Source: JBIKIW01 sp044361365 (GTDB lineage: Bacteria > Patescibacteriota > JACMRA01). From it: a DNA stretch of 32,880 nucleotides. The notes under the pieces are model-generated. The model saw only the letters and a list, made by a program, of their open reading frames with translations, had not been told where the DNA came from and ran no database searches. Location: contig JBIKIW010000014.1 in the NCBI GenBank assembly GCA_044361365.1, forward strand, positions 1 to 32,880. The letters run 5' to 3'. This document shows, one piece after another, positions 23,328 to 31,165 of this stretch (its first letter is position 1; every line of letters starts with the position of its first letter). Position numbers and translations under genes: made by a program.

Positions 23328-24299
23328 TTACTCCACAACCATGGCTCCGTTAGAAGCGTAATTTACAATAGTTTCTCGCACATCTGGGATTTCTTTTAGT
23401 CTTTCTTGAAGTCTAGTTACATCAGCTTTTTGAGTTATAAGATGCACATCTTGACCAGTGTTGATAGTGAAATAAACCTCCAAGCCTTCTTTGCGAAGTT
23501 GTTTACAAAATTTCATAAGTTTCACAGTTCCAGGTTCCCAATAAATTAGAGATGGTCTAGAAGTAAGCATGATTGAATGTAATTCCAAAGCCTCAGCCTC
23601 GAGAAGTTCACCAAAAGGAGTAAAATCTCGGTTGTTCATGTAGGTTTTGATCTCGCTAATTTTGGCTTTCATATGTTGCTTTCGGGGTTCAAAAAACGGA
23701 CTAGTTTCGGCACTTTCTTGTCCAATTGTGCTAGACACATCTTTTGGTCCTTGGTTTACGATAGCTACCACATCGCAAATATCCCAATAATCAGCAGGGT
23801 AAAGAGTGTGAGCGTAAGATTCTTCACTAGTGTCGCCATCAAGCCACTCCACAAATCCACTTGGAATTGATCTACAAGCCGAACCTGAACCTTGTCTCGC
23901 CAAAATAGAAAGCTCTTTTTCACTAAGTTCCAATCCAATTGCCCGAGTTGCTGCCAAGCTAAGAGCTGCAAAACCTGATGCAGATGAAGAAAGCCCAGTA
24001 GAAGATGGGAAATTATTGGTGGTAATTATTTTAGCCTTGGTGGTTTTACCAGCCATTTTGCGTACCCGATCTAAATGCTTGCTAACTTTGTCTTTTTTGA
24101 AATCTAAAACTTCGGTTTCGTTGATCATAACTTGATCTTCGGTTAGGGATTCATCAAATTCTACAGTAGTTTTGGTGAGTAGTCCGCTGGTACACATGGA
24201 AATGCTTCCATTGGTTGGAAGTCGTAAGACATCATCTTTTTTACCCCAGTACTTTATAAAAGCGATGTTTGATGGGGCGATAACGGTTGTGGAGGGCAT
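23328..24299 (-). CDS. mvaD: Diphosphomevalonate decarboxylase
   Basis: 323 aa from ATG 24299, where the family starts (MPSTTVIAPSNIAFIKYWGK); a TTG at 24341 would add 14 residues. It makes isopentenyl diphosphate from mevalonate diphosphate with ATP. Visible: KYWGK (16-20), LPTNGSISM (27-35), the GHMP phosphate loop GLSSSASG (102-109), the Arg in GSACRSIPSG (R143) and the catalytic Asp in TGQDVHL (D284). It is third in a run with mvk and an unknown membrane protein. No phosphomevalonate kinase is in the window. Confidence 0.93.
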   Translation of the reverse strand: MPSTTVIAPSNIAFIKYWGKKDDVLRLPTNGSISMCTSGLLTKTTVEFDESLTEDQVMINETEVLDFKKDKVSKHLDRVRKMAGKTTKAKIITTNNFPSSTGLSSSASGFAALSLAATRAIGLELSEKELSILARQGSGSACRSIPSGFVEWLDGDTSEESYAHTLYPADYWDICDVVAIVNQGPKDVSSTIGQESAETSPFFEPRKQHMKAKISEIKTYMNNRDFTPFGELLEAEALELHSIMLTSRPSLIYWEPGTVKLMKFCKQLRKEGLEVYFTINTGQDVHLITQKADVTRLQERLKEIPDVRETIVNYASNGAMVVE

Positions 24300-24343
24300 A
24301 GCGGTAATTGAATTAAATAGTTTAAGTGAAGTTTTTGGCAAAT

Positions 24344-25483
24344 TTAAGATTTTGATATTTTTTGGGTCAAATTTTCTATCATTGAAAATCCATCAGACTG
24401 TTTTATGTATCCAGTATCAACAGTTTCAAAGATATTTTTGGCAATAATTTGTGCCATGTTTTCTTGGATTAATTCTTTAGTTTCTTTGTTCAAACCACCG
24501 TCAATATTATGCTCTAAAAAGTTATAATATGTTTTTAAATTCAAAGATTTTTGCCTGTAAGCGTTCATCAAATGAGTATTATTGGCGTAATTTCGATATG
24601 AGGTAAAAATTAGGTAGAACAAAAAAGCATAAATTGTTACCCTAAAAGACAAAATATAAAAACTAGCTTCCTTGAGTAAAACTTTTTGGGATTCATCTAA
24701 ATATTGCAAAACATGAAATTCATAACCGATCATTAAAAACCCTATAATAAATAAAATGAAAGTTGTTAAAAGCCAGATTCGTGCATTTTGTTTGTACCCA
24801 AAGCCCCATTCCCAAAATTGAACAAACCCTTTAATCCGACCTATAAAACCCTTTAATTCTTCACCTTTACCGTCTCTTATTTTCTTTCCATCAGCCACTT
24901 CATCAAAAAATTTGATATAATCTTTTTGCAAATATTGAGCTTCTATCAAATCTAATTTATTTTTAGTATTTTTGTATAAATAATCCAGCTTTTCGTAAAA
25001 AACGCCTATTTCTTTTTCTTGTGCCTGTAACCAAACTTTTGCAAACTCTAAATTTTCTTTCAGCTCAGGAATCTCTTTGGCAGTTTGTTTTAAAAAATAT
25101 GGACTATTAGTTAAAATGAGGAGAGGATTTAACCCATCAAATCTTAAAAGGTTTTGAGTGCGAAGCTCTAGTTGATCAAAAATTTGTTTCTCATTTTGAT
25201 AAGTATCTCTATTTTTTAGAAAATTAAAATATACTCGAAATCCGTCTAAAGCTTGTTTAAAATAAGTAATACTATTTTCAAGATAACGCAATAAATCTTG
25301 ACCATTGAGAGTGTTTTGATGAGCTTCGTAAAAATCTAAGGCATTTTCAAATATCTCCAAAAATAATTTGACTCGATCTATGCAAGTATTTAGTTCTACT
25401 TTAAACCCTGAATTAACATCTTTATTGTCTTCAAAAAGCTGAGTAATTTCTGATTTTAGGGTATCAAAATCGTCTCTTATCAT
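24344..25483 (-). CDS. Two-helix membrane protein inside the mevalonate operon
   Basis: 379 aa from ATG 25483, seven bases after the mvk stop; an earlier in-frame ATG overlaps the end of mvk. Not recognised. The first 240 residues are helical and charged, with coiled-coil character. Two membrane segments follow (near IWLLTTFILFIIGFLMIGYE and FRVTIYAFLFYLIF), then a conserved-looking SYRNYANNTHLMNAYRQKSL stretch and a C-terminal helical tail. Its place between mvk and mvaD suggests co-expression but does not show a role in isoprenoid synthesis. Confidence 0.75.
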   Translation of the reverse strand: MIRDDFDTLKSEITQLFEDNKDVNSGFKVELNTCIDRVKLFLEIFENALDFYEAHQNTLNGQDLLRYLENSITYFKQALDGFRVYFNFLKNRDTYQNEKQIFDQLELRTQNLLRFDGLNPLLILTNSPYFLKQTAKEIPELKENLEFAKVWLQAQEKEIGVFYEKLDYLYKNTKNKLDLIEAQYLQKDYIKFFDEVADGKKIRDGKGEELKGFIGRIKGFVQFWEWGFGYKQNARIWLLTTFILFIIGFLMIGYEFHVLQYLDESQKVLLKEASFYILSFRVTIYAFLFYLIFTSYRNYANNTHLMNAYRQKSLNLKTYYNFLEHNIDGGLNKETKELIQENMAQIIAKNIFETVDTGYIKQSDGFSMIENLTQKISKS

Positions 25484-25490
25484 ACAAATC

Positions 25491-26468
25491 TTATTTTTCC
25501 ACCCTAACCCCCTCAGCATTTACCACGATATCAATCACCTCGTAGCCTTTTTGGCTAATAGTCTCGGCAACTTGGGATTTGTTGGAATTGTCCACCAATG
25601 CGACTGCACAATCACCTTTTCCAGAGCCAGAGAGTTTTGACCCAAAAGCTCCAGCGTTGCGAGCGGAATAAATAATCTCAGCAAGTTCAAGGCAATTTAC
25701 CCCCAAAGTATCAAGCTGACCTTGATTAAAATTCATCAGCATTCCCAAGTTTTGCAAAAGATTCTCATCGCCAGTTTTGATCATTGCCACAGCTTTTTGT
25801 ACCAAAATTTCAATGTTGGAATAAGTTCCTTGCACGATGTCTGGGAATTGATTTTCGGTAGCTTTTACCTCGTCTAAAACTTTTACAGTTTCGTATTTTT
25901 TGCCAGTGTAGCCAACTACTAGGTCGAAATTTGGAATATCTAAAGGCTCTACAACTTCACCTTTATTTTGAAACAAAATCGTACCTCCCCAAACTGCCGC
26001 AGCAATATCAAATCCAGACCCTTTTCCTTGCACATCCAAAACTGTTTTGTAAGAAATTTCAAAGGTTTCTTGGTTGCTTAGGTTTAGTCCAAATATTTCA
26101 GACAAGCCTTTTACCACACAAACCGTAACCGCTGAAGATGACCCAAACCCAAATTTGGAAGAAAAACCAGCTTTGGTAGTTATTTGTAAGCCATTTTGAA
26201 TTGGATATTTGGCAATAAAGTTTTTGACTGAGTGTTCTACAAAACTAGCTTCTTTGGGAATTTGACCGGTGCCAAGGTCGGAAAGAGCTTTTTGATAATT
26301 TTCCAATCCAACTTCTGGAGCGTTAAGGATAATTTTAGGTTCAGAGATGGTTTCTAGGGTGGCGTAGATTCTATGATTTACGGCAGTTACAATACTAGGT
26401 TTTCCAAAAACAACCGCATGTTCTCCCATCAACATTAGTTTTCCTGGGGCAGAAATAGTAATAGACAT
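25491..26468 (-). CDS. mvk: Mevalonate kinase
   Basis: 325 aa. Phosphorylates mevalonate, first kinase of the mevalonate route. Landmarks of the GHMP family: ISAPGKLMLMGEHAVVFGKP (5-24), phosphate loop FGFGSSSAV (106-114), catalytic Asp in GSGFDIAAAVWGG (D154) and the C-terminal GSKLSGSGKGDCAVAL. Start ATG 26468. A minus-strand TTGACA (26498-26503) with TTTAAA 18 bases on would start transcription almost at the ATG, giving a leaderless message. It heads the mvk, unknown, mvaD run. Confidence 0.93.
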   Translation of the reverse strand: MSITISAPGKLMLMGEHAVVFGKPSIVTAVNHRIYATLETISEPKIILNAPEVGLENYQKALSDLGTGQIPKEASFVEHSVKNFIAKYPIQNGLQITTKAGFSSKFGFGSSSAVTVCVVKGLSEIFGLNLSNQETFEISYKTVLDVQGKGSGFDIAAAVWGGTILFQNKGEVVEPLDIPNFDLVVGYTGKKYETVKVLDEVKATENQFPDIVQGTYSNIEILVQKAVAMIKTGDENLLQNLGMLMNFNQGQLDTLGVNCLELAEIIYSARNAGAFGSKLSGSGKGDCAVALVDNSNKSQVAETISQKGYEVIDIVVNAEGVRVEK

Positions 26469-26513
26469 AATTTTTTAAACACTCATTTTTAGAGCTTTGT
26501 CAAAGTCTTTGAT

Positions 26514-26540
26514 AACAAAAAAACACCCTTTGTGGGTGTC
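26514..26540 (-). terminator. Rho-independent terminator after the DUF805 gene
   Basis: Minus strand stem ACACCC/GGGTGT (26523-26528, 26534-26539) followed by seven T or more. It separates the DUF805 gene from mvk. Confidence 0.85.
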
Positions 26541-26565
26541 TAAAATAAACCTTTTAGGTTAAAAA

Positions 26566-26952
26566 CTATTCAGCTTTAACGGCTTTTTTTGGGTTTGGTC
26601 CAAATTGGTTTTCACCTTCCTTGCTGTCAGTACATAAGAAAACCAACAAGATGATAGGTCCGGCTAAGGGAACTAAAGCGATCCAGTACCACCAACCACT
26701 TCGACCTGTGTCGTGAAGTCTTCGCACAAGAACACTAATTCCAGGAAGAAGGGTTGCAAGACTAAAAAGTACAGACAGAAGACTAGAAATGATAGTCAAA
26801 GAATCTGAAATTTGAGCTAATATCATACCTAGTATAGATATAACAATACTGATAACAAGATTTCCTAGAGTAAAAGTCCAGAATTCACTACGAGTAGCAC
26901 GTCCAGAAAATTGAACATACTTTTTAAAAGTAGAAATGTATGAATTAAGCAT
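26566..26952 (-). CDS. DUF805 membrane protein
   Basis: 128 aa. The N-terminus YISTFKKYVQFSGRATRSEF and the later RRLHDTGRSGWWYWIALVPL are the signature segments of DUF805 (YhaH-like) inner-membrane proteins. About four hydrophobic segments. The C-terminal tail DSKEGENQFGPNPK is also typical. Function unknown across the family. Flanked by terminators on both sides, so a single-gene unit. Confidence 0.88.
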   Translation of the reverse strand: MLNSYISTFKKYVQFSGRATRSEFWTFTLGNLVISIVISILGMILAQISDSLTIISSLLSVLFSLATLLPGISVLVRRLHDTGRSGWWYWIALVPLAGPIILLVFLCTDSKEGENQFGPNPKKAVKAE

Positions 26953-26991
26953 AGCAGTAGAGTAGATGTTTAGAAAATATAAATTTTTGTC

Positions 26992-27018
26992 AATAATAAT
27001 CCCCGAAATTAATCGGGG
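26992..27018 (-). terminator. Rho-independent terminator after the peroxiredoxin gene
   Basis: Minus strand stem CCCCGA/TCGGGG (27001-27006, 27013-27018) followed by ATTATTATT, a modest T-tract. Confidence 0.7.
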
Positions 27019-27042
27019 TAAATTTGCAAATTGATGCGTTTT

Positions 27043-27579
27043 TTACTTCAAACCTTTCACAAATTCAAGCATTGTGTAAGCGTCAGAAACTTCAAAAGGA
27101 TCGTTGCCAGCGTTGTCGCCAAAACCTGGTTCTACAAAAGCTTTGATAACTTTGCCGTTATCAACAAACATTGAGTATCTCCAAGATCTCATACCAAATC
27201 CAAGGTTTGATTTTTCTACAAGCATTCCCATTTTGCGGGTAAATTCTCCATTTCCATCTGGTAAAACTTTGATTTTGTTAAGCTTTTGGTCTTTAGCCCA
27301 AGCATTCATTACAAAAGTATCGTTTACACTCATGCAATAGACATCGCTTACACCAAGTTCTTGAAATTTATCAAACATTGCCTCGTATCCTGGAAGGTGA
27401 GTGCTAGAACAAGTTGGAGTGAAAGCTCCTGGAAGAGAAAAAATGACAACTTTTTTGTTATCAAAAATTTCGCTGCTGGTAACATCTTTCCATTCAAATT
27501 CACCGTTTGCGTTTTGAGCTCTAGTTTTGAAGGTAACTTGAGGAACCGTTGAGTTTTCGAAGTTGATGTGGTTAGACAT
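27043..27579 (-). CDS. Peroxiredoxin, Prx5-like
   Basis: 178 aa. Reduces peroxides with a thiol. The peroxidatic Cys is C57 in PGAFTPTCSSTHLPGY, the Prx5-type motif; the supporting Arg is in GMRSWRYSMFVDNG. No glutaredoxin domain is attached and there is no obvious resolving Cys in the usual place (the other Cys is in DVYCMSVND), so it probably uses an external thiol. It lies 38 bases after the Dps gene on the same strand, so the two may be co-transcribed. Confidence 0.92.
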   Translation of the reverse strand: MSNHINFENSTVPQVTFKTRAQNANGEFEWKDVTSSEIFDNKKVVIFSLPGAFTPTCSSTHLPGYEAMFDKFQELGVSDVYCMSVNDTFVMNAWAKDQKLNKIKVLPDGNGEFTRKMGMLVEKSNLGFGMRSWRYSMFVDNGKVIKAFVEPGFGDNAGNDPFEVSDAYTMLEFVKGLK

Positions 27580-27617
27580 AAATATAATATATAAAAATTT
27601 GAAAATAAATTAAAGGG

Positions 27618-28088
27618 TTATTTGAGGTAGCTTGAGTACATCCAGTGAGACTTTTCGAGGTCGGCTTGGTAGCCAACTAAAATGTCGTTGGTAACAGTGT
27701 CGATCTCGTTTGTGAATGCAATTAGCTCCTGTTGAAGTCTAATTAAATTCTGCAAATCGTCAAGCAATTCGGTGATTATTTGTGTTTGTTTATAAACATC
27801 TGTACGAGGTTTGATCTTAGAATCTTTCAAAAATTCCTCAAATCCATGGTTGGTTCTAGCTCCGATTGTGATTATTCTTTCAGCAATTCCATCACCTTTG
27901 TCTAGCAAGTTTGAGTTAAATTCATCAAGATTTGGGTGAAGGGTGAAGAAGTTATCACCTTGAATATTCCAGTGAAAACCTTTCACATTAGCTGAAAAAA
28001 CCTGATAAGAAGAGAGTAAAATGTTTAATTTTTGACTTAATTCTTTGAGTTCTTCGGGATTTGTGTTTAATAAGTTAAAGTTTTGCAT
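27618..28088 (-). CDS. dps: Dps-family ferritin-like protein
   Basis: 156 aa. Oxidises and stores iron, and protects DNA. All five ferroxidase ligands of the Dps inter-subunit site are visible at the standard spacing: H39 (FHWNIQG), H51 (FFTLH), D55, D66 and E70 (IAERI). There is no long Lys-rich N-terminal tail, so direct DNA binding by that route is unlikely. It is divergent from an HxlR regulator and upstream of a peroxiredoxin. Confidence 0.94.
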   Translation of the reverse strand: MQNFNLLNTNPEELKELSQKLNILLSSYQVFSANVKGFHWNIQGDNFFTLHPNLDEFNSNLLDKGDGIAERIITIGARTNHGFEEFLKDSKIKPRTDVYKQTQIITELLDDLQNLIRLQQELIAFTNEIDTVTNDILVGYQADLEKSHWMYSSYLK

Positions 28089-28142
28089 ATTGTTTTTATA
28101 TTTAGTTTAAAAAGTATATTAACACTACAAATAAGATTAAGT

Positions 28143-28180
28143 CTTGTCAAGTTAGTAAATATTTGTTTGAGTAATATTTG
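28143..28180. promoter_or_regulatory. Candidate operators between dps and the HxlR gene
   Basis: CTTG-T-CAAG (28143-28151) is palindromic and contains the minus-strand TTGACA expected for a dps -35. Two direct AATATTTG repeats (28158-28165, 28173-28180) are spaced 15 bases apart. HxlR-type regulators often bind divergent promoters like this. Confidence 0.4.
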
Positions 28181-28211
28181 ATTCGCCTAAAAAGCATTTT
28201 AACTTAAAAAC

Positions 28212-28541
28212 ATGTCCACCCCAATCGCACCTCAAATAGCTCAAAAATATTGCCCAATTATAAAACCCACCAAACTCATCGGCGATGTCTGGACTATTCT
28301 AATCGTCAAAAGCCTACTCAAAGGTCAAAAAAGATTCAACCAAATCCGTGAAGAAATCCCAGAAGTTACTAGCCGAACTTTATCCCAAAGACTCAAGTTT
28401 TTATGTGAAATGCAGGTCATAACTCGCACCCAATTTGCTGAAATCCCACCCAGAGTCGAGTACGAACTTACAGATCTAGGAATGTGCTTAAAACCCGTAA
28501 TTGAAGCGGTTGAAGAGTTTGGAAATAGCTATTTGTGTTAG
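28212..28541 (+). CDS. HxlR-family winged-helix regulator
   Basis: 109 aa. CPIIKPTKLIGDVWTILIVK, RFNQIREEIPEVTSRTLSQR, LKFLCEMQVITR and PPRVEYELTDLG are the family's conserved segments. C14 sits at the N-terminal position where many HxlR proteins (HypR, YodB, QorR) have a redox- or electrophile-sensing Cys. Its divergent neighbour is dps with peroxiredoxin beyond, so a thiol-based switch for these genes is a reasonable guess. Confidence 0.92.
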   Translation: MSTPIAPQIAQKYCPIIKPTKLIGDVWTILIVKSLLKGQKRFNQIREEIPEVTSRTLSQRLKFLCEMQVITRTQFAEIPPRVEYELTDLGMCLKPVIEAVEEFGNSYLC

Positions 28542-30232
28542 GGTTGTTGGGTTGATTTGTTTAGTTTTTCGTTAAGTTTCCCCCAGATTTCTTCGATTAT
28601 TTTTAGTCTTTGAAATTGCTCGGTTTCTTTAGGTGTTTCATTTTTCAGCTCTTTAATTTCTTTCAGATCTTCAGGTAGATTTTTGGTGAAAATGTCTTTA
28701 AATAAAGTTGTAGCTAGTTGGATTGAGAGGTTTTGTTTTGTTTCAAATTTAATTCGTGTTCTTTTTTGGAACTCCTCTTCGTTATTGTAATATTCTGCCA
28801 TTTCATACCCATCATCAACAATATTCCAATTTGGAAAACTCTCACCAATCATTTTAGTTATTCTACCACTTTCTTTATCTTCCCAACTAAAACCAGCCCA
28901 ATAATACAAGATAACACCCCAATAATGATAGTCAATTTTTGGAAATAAAAGACCTAGTAGTAATCTGATCCTGTTGTCAAAGCTTTCATTTTCTTGTCTT
29001 CGATATTCAGTCTGAAAAGTGTTAAAAAACCAACCGTTAAATTTGAATAACCAGAATTTTGAAACAATGTTATTGAACTTATTTTTTTCAAAATCAATGT
29101 TTAAAGTAACTCTCCAGACATTAGGGAAAAAATCCTTGATTGAAGAGTATCCAGCTGTTTTACTTTTCTCAATATTTTTAAATAAGGTATCCCAGATTGG
29201 AATTGAGTCTGCATAAAAATCAACTACCGTTTCACCTTTTTGGTTTTTTCTATCAATTTTTTCGTTATAGTTTTTTTCTAAAAATGGTTTTAGGTTAGAC
29301 CAAAAGGTATAACTCATGCGATCTTTTTCTAAACTTAAAATAACGAATTTTTTGATTAAATCAGACAAACTATGCATTAAACTTGAATAATTCCACCATT
29401 TGTTTGTATCTATATTTGTATTTGCAACTTTAATTTCCCAAGCCGTAAAATGCCACTCAAAGATTTTTTGGAGAAGTGAAGATTTTTGCTCTTTTGAGAC
29501 TGGGTAAATAATATTTGAAGCATTAATATTTTCCAAACTGCTGTTTAAAATTGTCAGCATTTCGTTGATAAATCCAATGGTTTCGGGGCTTTGATCGCCA
29601 AGTTTATCAAATTTGTTGGTTAAGTTTTCAGTAAAAAGTCCAACCATTAGCTGCTCTTTGCTAAAGATTTTTTGATTCTGCCTTTGGGTAAAATTCTTAT
29701 TTTCTTTGGCTGAAGATTCTGAGTTTTGACTTCCCAAAAAGAAGTCTTCAAAGTAGTCCAAAACCTCCTTGTTGCTAGCAGTTCTAATTTTTTCAGCTCG
29801 ATATTTATCCCGATTTAATATAAAATTAACAATCCGCATGGTTTGTACAGCCAAAAACCCAAAGCAAACAATAATAATAAGGCTGGAGAATTTATAAAAG
29901 TCTGGTTGGTTTATTTTGGAGGCTAGTACATACAAAACTGAAACAACAACAATTGAACTAAAAATTGAGCGGATTAGAGAAATTTCCTCTATTAATTTTT
30001 TGTCTAAGGTGTTAAATTCATCTCGTTTTTCAAATAAAGTTATGATCAGTGGAATCAGTAAAGTAAGCACTGCTGTAAAGGCAAATTGCACCGAATTTAT
30101 GTCTTTTTCGGAGCTAATAAAATTCACTAAAAAGTCTGTTGTTTGGTTAAAAACACCCAACCAAAATTTAAAAATTAGGTTGATATAAACAAGTGTCTTT
30201 TGGTAGTCCATATTAAAGTCTGTTATTTCCAT
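28538..30232 (-). CDS. Large membrane-anchored protein of unknown function
   Basis: Not recognised. The frame reaches ATG 30280, but its first codons coincide with the promoter region of the divergent tRNA gene, so a later ATG (30232 or 30211) is likelier; I use 30232, giving about 564 aa. Four hydrophobic segments lie in the first 150 residues (for example FAFTAVLTLLIPLIITLF and FSSLIIIVCFGFLAVQ), followed by a cytoplasmic part of about 400 aa rich in Trp, Phe and Lys. No motif stands out. The last codons overlap the HxlR stop by four bases on the other strand. Confidence 0.7.
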   Translation of the reverse strand: MEITDFNMDYQKTLVYINLIFKFWLGVFNQTTDFLVNFISSEKDINSVQFAFTAVLTLLIPLIITLFEKRDEFNTLDKKLIEEISLIRSIFSSIVVVSVLYVLASKINQPDFYKFSSLIIIVCFGFLAVQTMRIVNFILNRDKYRAEKIRTASNKEVLDYFEDFFLGSQNSESSAKENKNFTQRQNQKIFSKEQLMVGLFTENLTNKFDKLGDQSPETIGFINEMLTILNSSLENINASNIIYPVSKEQKSSLLQKIFEWHFTAWEIKVANTNIDTNKWWNYSSLMHSLSDLIKKFVILSLEKDRMSYTFWSNLKPFLEKNYNEKIDRKNQKGETVVDFYADSIPIWDTLFKNIEKSKTAGYSSIKDFFPNVWRVTLNIDFEKNKFNNIVSKFWLFKFNGWFFNTFQTEYRRQENESFDNRIRLLLGLLFPKIDYHYWGVILYYWAGFSWEDKESGRITKMIGESFPNWNIVDDGYEMAEYYNNEEEFQKRTRIKFETKQNLSIQLATTLFKDIFTKNLPEDLKEIKELKNETPKETEQFQRLKIIEEIWGKLNEKLNKSTQQP

Positions 30233-30247
30233 CACAATTAAGCTAAT

Positions 30248-30277
30248 TTGACAAACTTTTTTATCCAAATCTATTTG
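30248..30277 (+). promoter_or_regulatory. Candidate tRNA-Val promoter
   Basis: -35 TTGACA (30248-30253), 18-base spacer, -10-like TATTTG (30272-30277), ending 10 bases before the tRNA. It overlaps the earliest codons of the divergent membrane-protein frame. Confidence 0.4.
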
Positions 30278-30287
30278 CATTAGATAA

Positions 30288-30362
30288 GCGTGATTAGCTC
30301 AATGGTAGAGCATTTCCTTGACGTGGAAAGGGTCGGGGGTTCGAATCCCTCATCACGCACCA
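30288..30362 (+). tRNA. tRNA-Val (GAC anticodon)
   Basis: 75 bases including an encoded CCA. Acceptor GCGTGAT/ATCACGC pairs fully (30288-30294, 30352-30358) with discriminator A. D-arm GCTC/GAGC. Anticodon arm TTTCC-TTGACGT-GGAAA gives anticodon GAC (Val). The T-arm has loop TTCGAAT and one G-T pair. Confidence 0.95.
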
Positions 30363-30373
30363 AATTGATCAAT

Positions 30374-30727
30374 ATGAACTCAACTCAACTCAATCCATCA
30401 TATATTATAGCCGATCACATCAGGGCTGCTTGTTTTATTATCGCCGACGGTGTTATGCCTTCTGGGAAACAGCGAGGTTATATCCTAAGAAGATTGATTA
30501 GAAGGTCACTTTCAGCAAGTTTGAAGATGAAAATAGATATTTCTCAAAACCAATATTTTGTAGAATTGGTAGATAGTGTGATTGGAATTTATGACGGAGT
30601 GTATGATGAAATAAAAGAAAACCGAGAAACTATAATTCAAATTTTAACTCAAGAAGCTCAAAAATACCTAAAAGCGATAAACACAGGTCAAAAAGAATGG
30701 GGGAAGATTTTAAAAATCAATAGTTAG
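30374..30727 (+). pseudogene. Alanyl-tRNA synthetase internal fragment
   Basis: 117 aa from ATG 30374, 11 bases after the tRNA. YIIADHIRAACFIIADGVMP and RGYILRRLIRRS are unmistakable AlaRS sequence from the junction of catalytic and tRNA-recognition domains. The rest (down to ILTQEAQKYLKAINTGQKEW) continues the tRNA-recognition helices but stops before the LYDTYGFP region. Class II motifs 1-3, editing domain and C-Ala domain are absent, so it cannot aminoacylate. It is either a remnant or a free-standing tRNA-binding piece. Its position against a tRNA gene suggests it was left by recombination there. A full alaS must be elsewhere. Confidence 0.8.
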
Positions 30728-30748
30728 TTGCTTTTACTAAAATTAAAA

Positions 30749-31165
30749 TTACAAAACACCTTTTTCTTTAAGCCAGTTCACAAAATTATCTGGGCATTCC
30801 ATGGTTGATAATCTACTTTGTCTGACCAAAGCAAAATCGTTAAAAATTCCTAATTGCTTGATTTCTTTAAGGGTAATTTTCTGATCTTCGGTAAATTCTT
30901 TGATAAATTTTACTTTAGCGTGCCAACTAATTCCTCTTGAATCGTTTTCATCTTTTTCGGGGCTTCCAGTTACTTTAGCAAGTCCTACAATTCTAGCTTC
31001 GCCAAGTGAATGATAAATAATCATCATGTCTCCAATTTTCCAAGTTTTAATCACATTTATAGCTTGATAGCTATGCACTCCATCCCAGTTTGTTTCACCT
31101 TCTTTTTTAAAATCTTCTAAACTGTAGGTTTCTGGGTCGGTTTTAGCCAAAAAATATTTCGTAAT
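30749..31165 (-). CDS. EVE-domain (PUA-like) protein, probable ATT start
   Basis: EVE proteins are small YTH/PUA-like modules thought to bind modified bases. KYFLAKTDPETYSLEDF, TNWDGVHSYQAINVIK and IIYHSLGEARIVGLAKV match the family. The only conventional start (TTG 31150) falls inside the first beta-strand and would lose KYF. The ATT at 31163-31165 gives ITKYFLAKTDPE, the expected N-terminus, and overlaps the TAA of the upstream ferric-reductase-like gene by one base (TAATT, parallel to a TAATG junction). 138 aa on that start. EVE proteins are often found near restriction or defence genes; here the partner is a membrane oxidoreductase. Confidence 0.8.
   Translation of the reverse strand: MTKYFLAKTDPETYSLEDFKKEGETNWDGVHSYQAINVIKTWKIGDMMIIYHSLGEARIVGLAKVTGSPEKDENDSRGISWHAKVKFIKEFTEDQKITLKEIKQLGIFNDFALVRQSRLSTMECPDNFVNWLKEKGVL

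Noticed and set aside
23830..24135. Plus-strand gene opposite mvaD
   Set aside because: Antisense shadow of a strongly conserved gene; composition follows mvaD codons.
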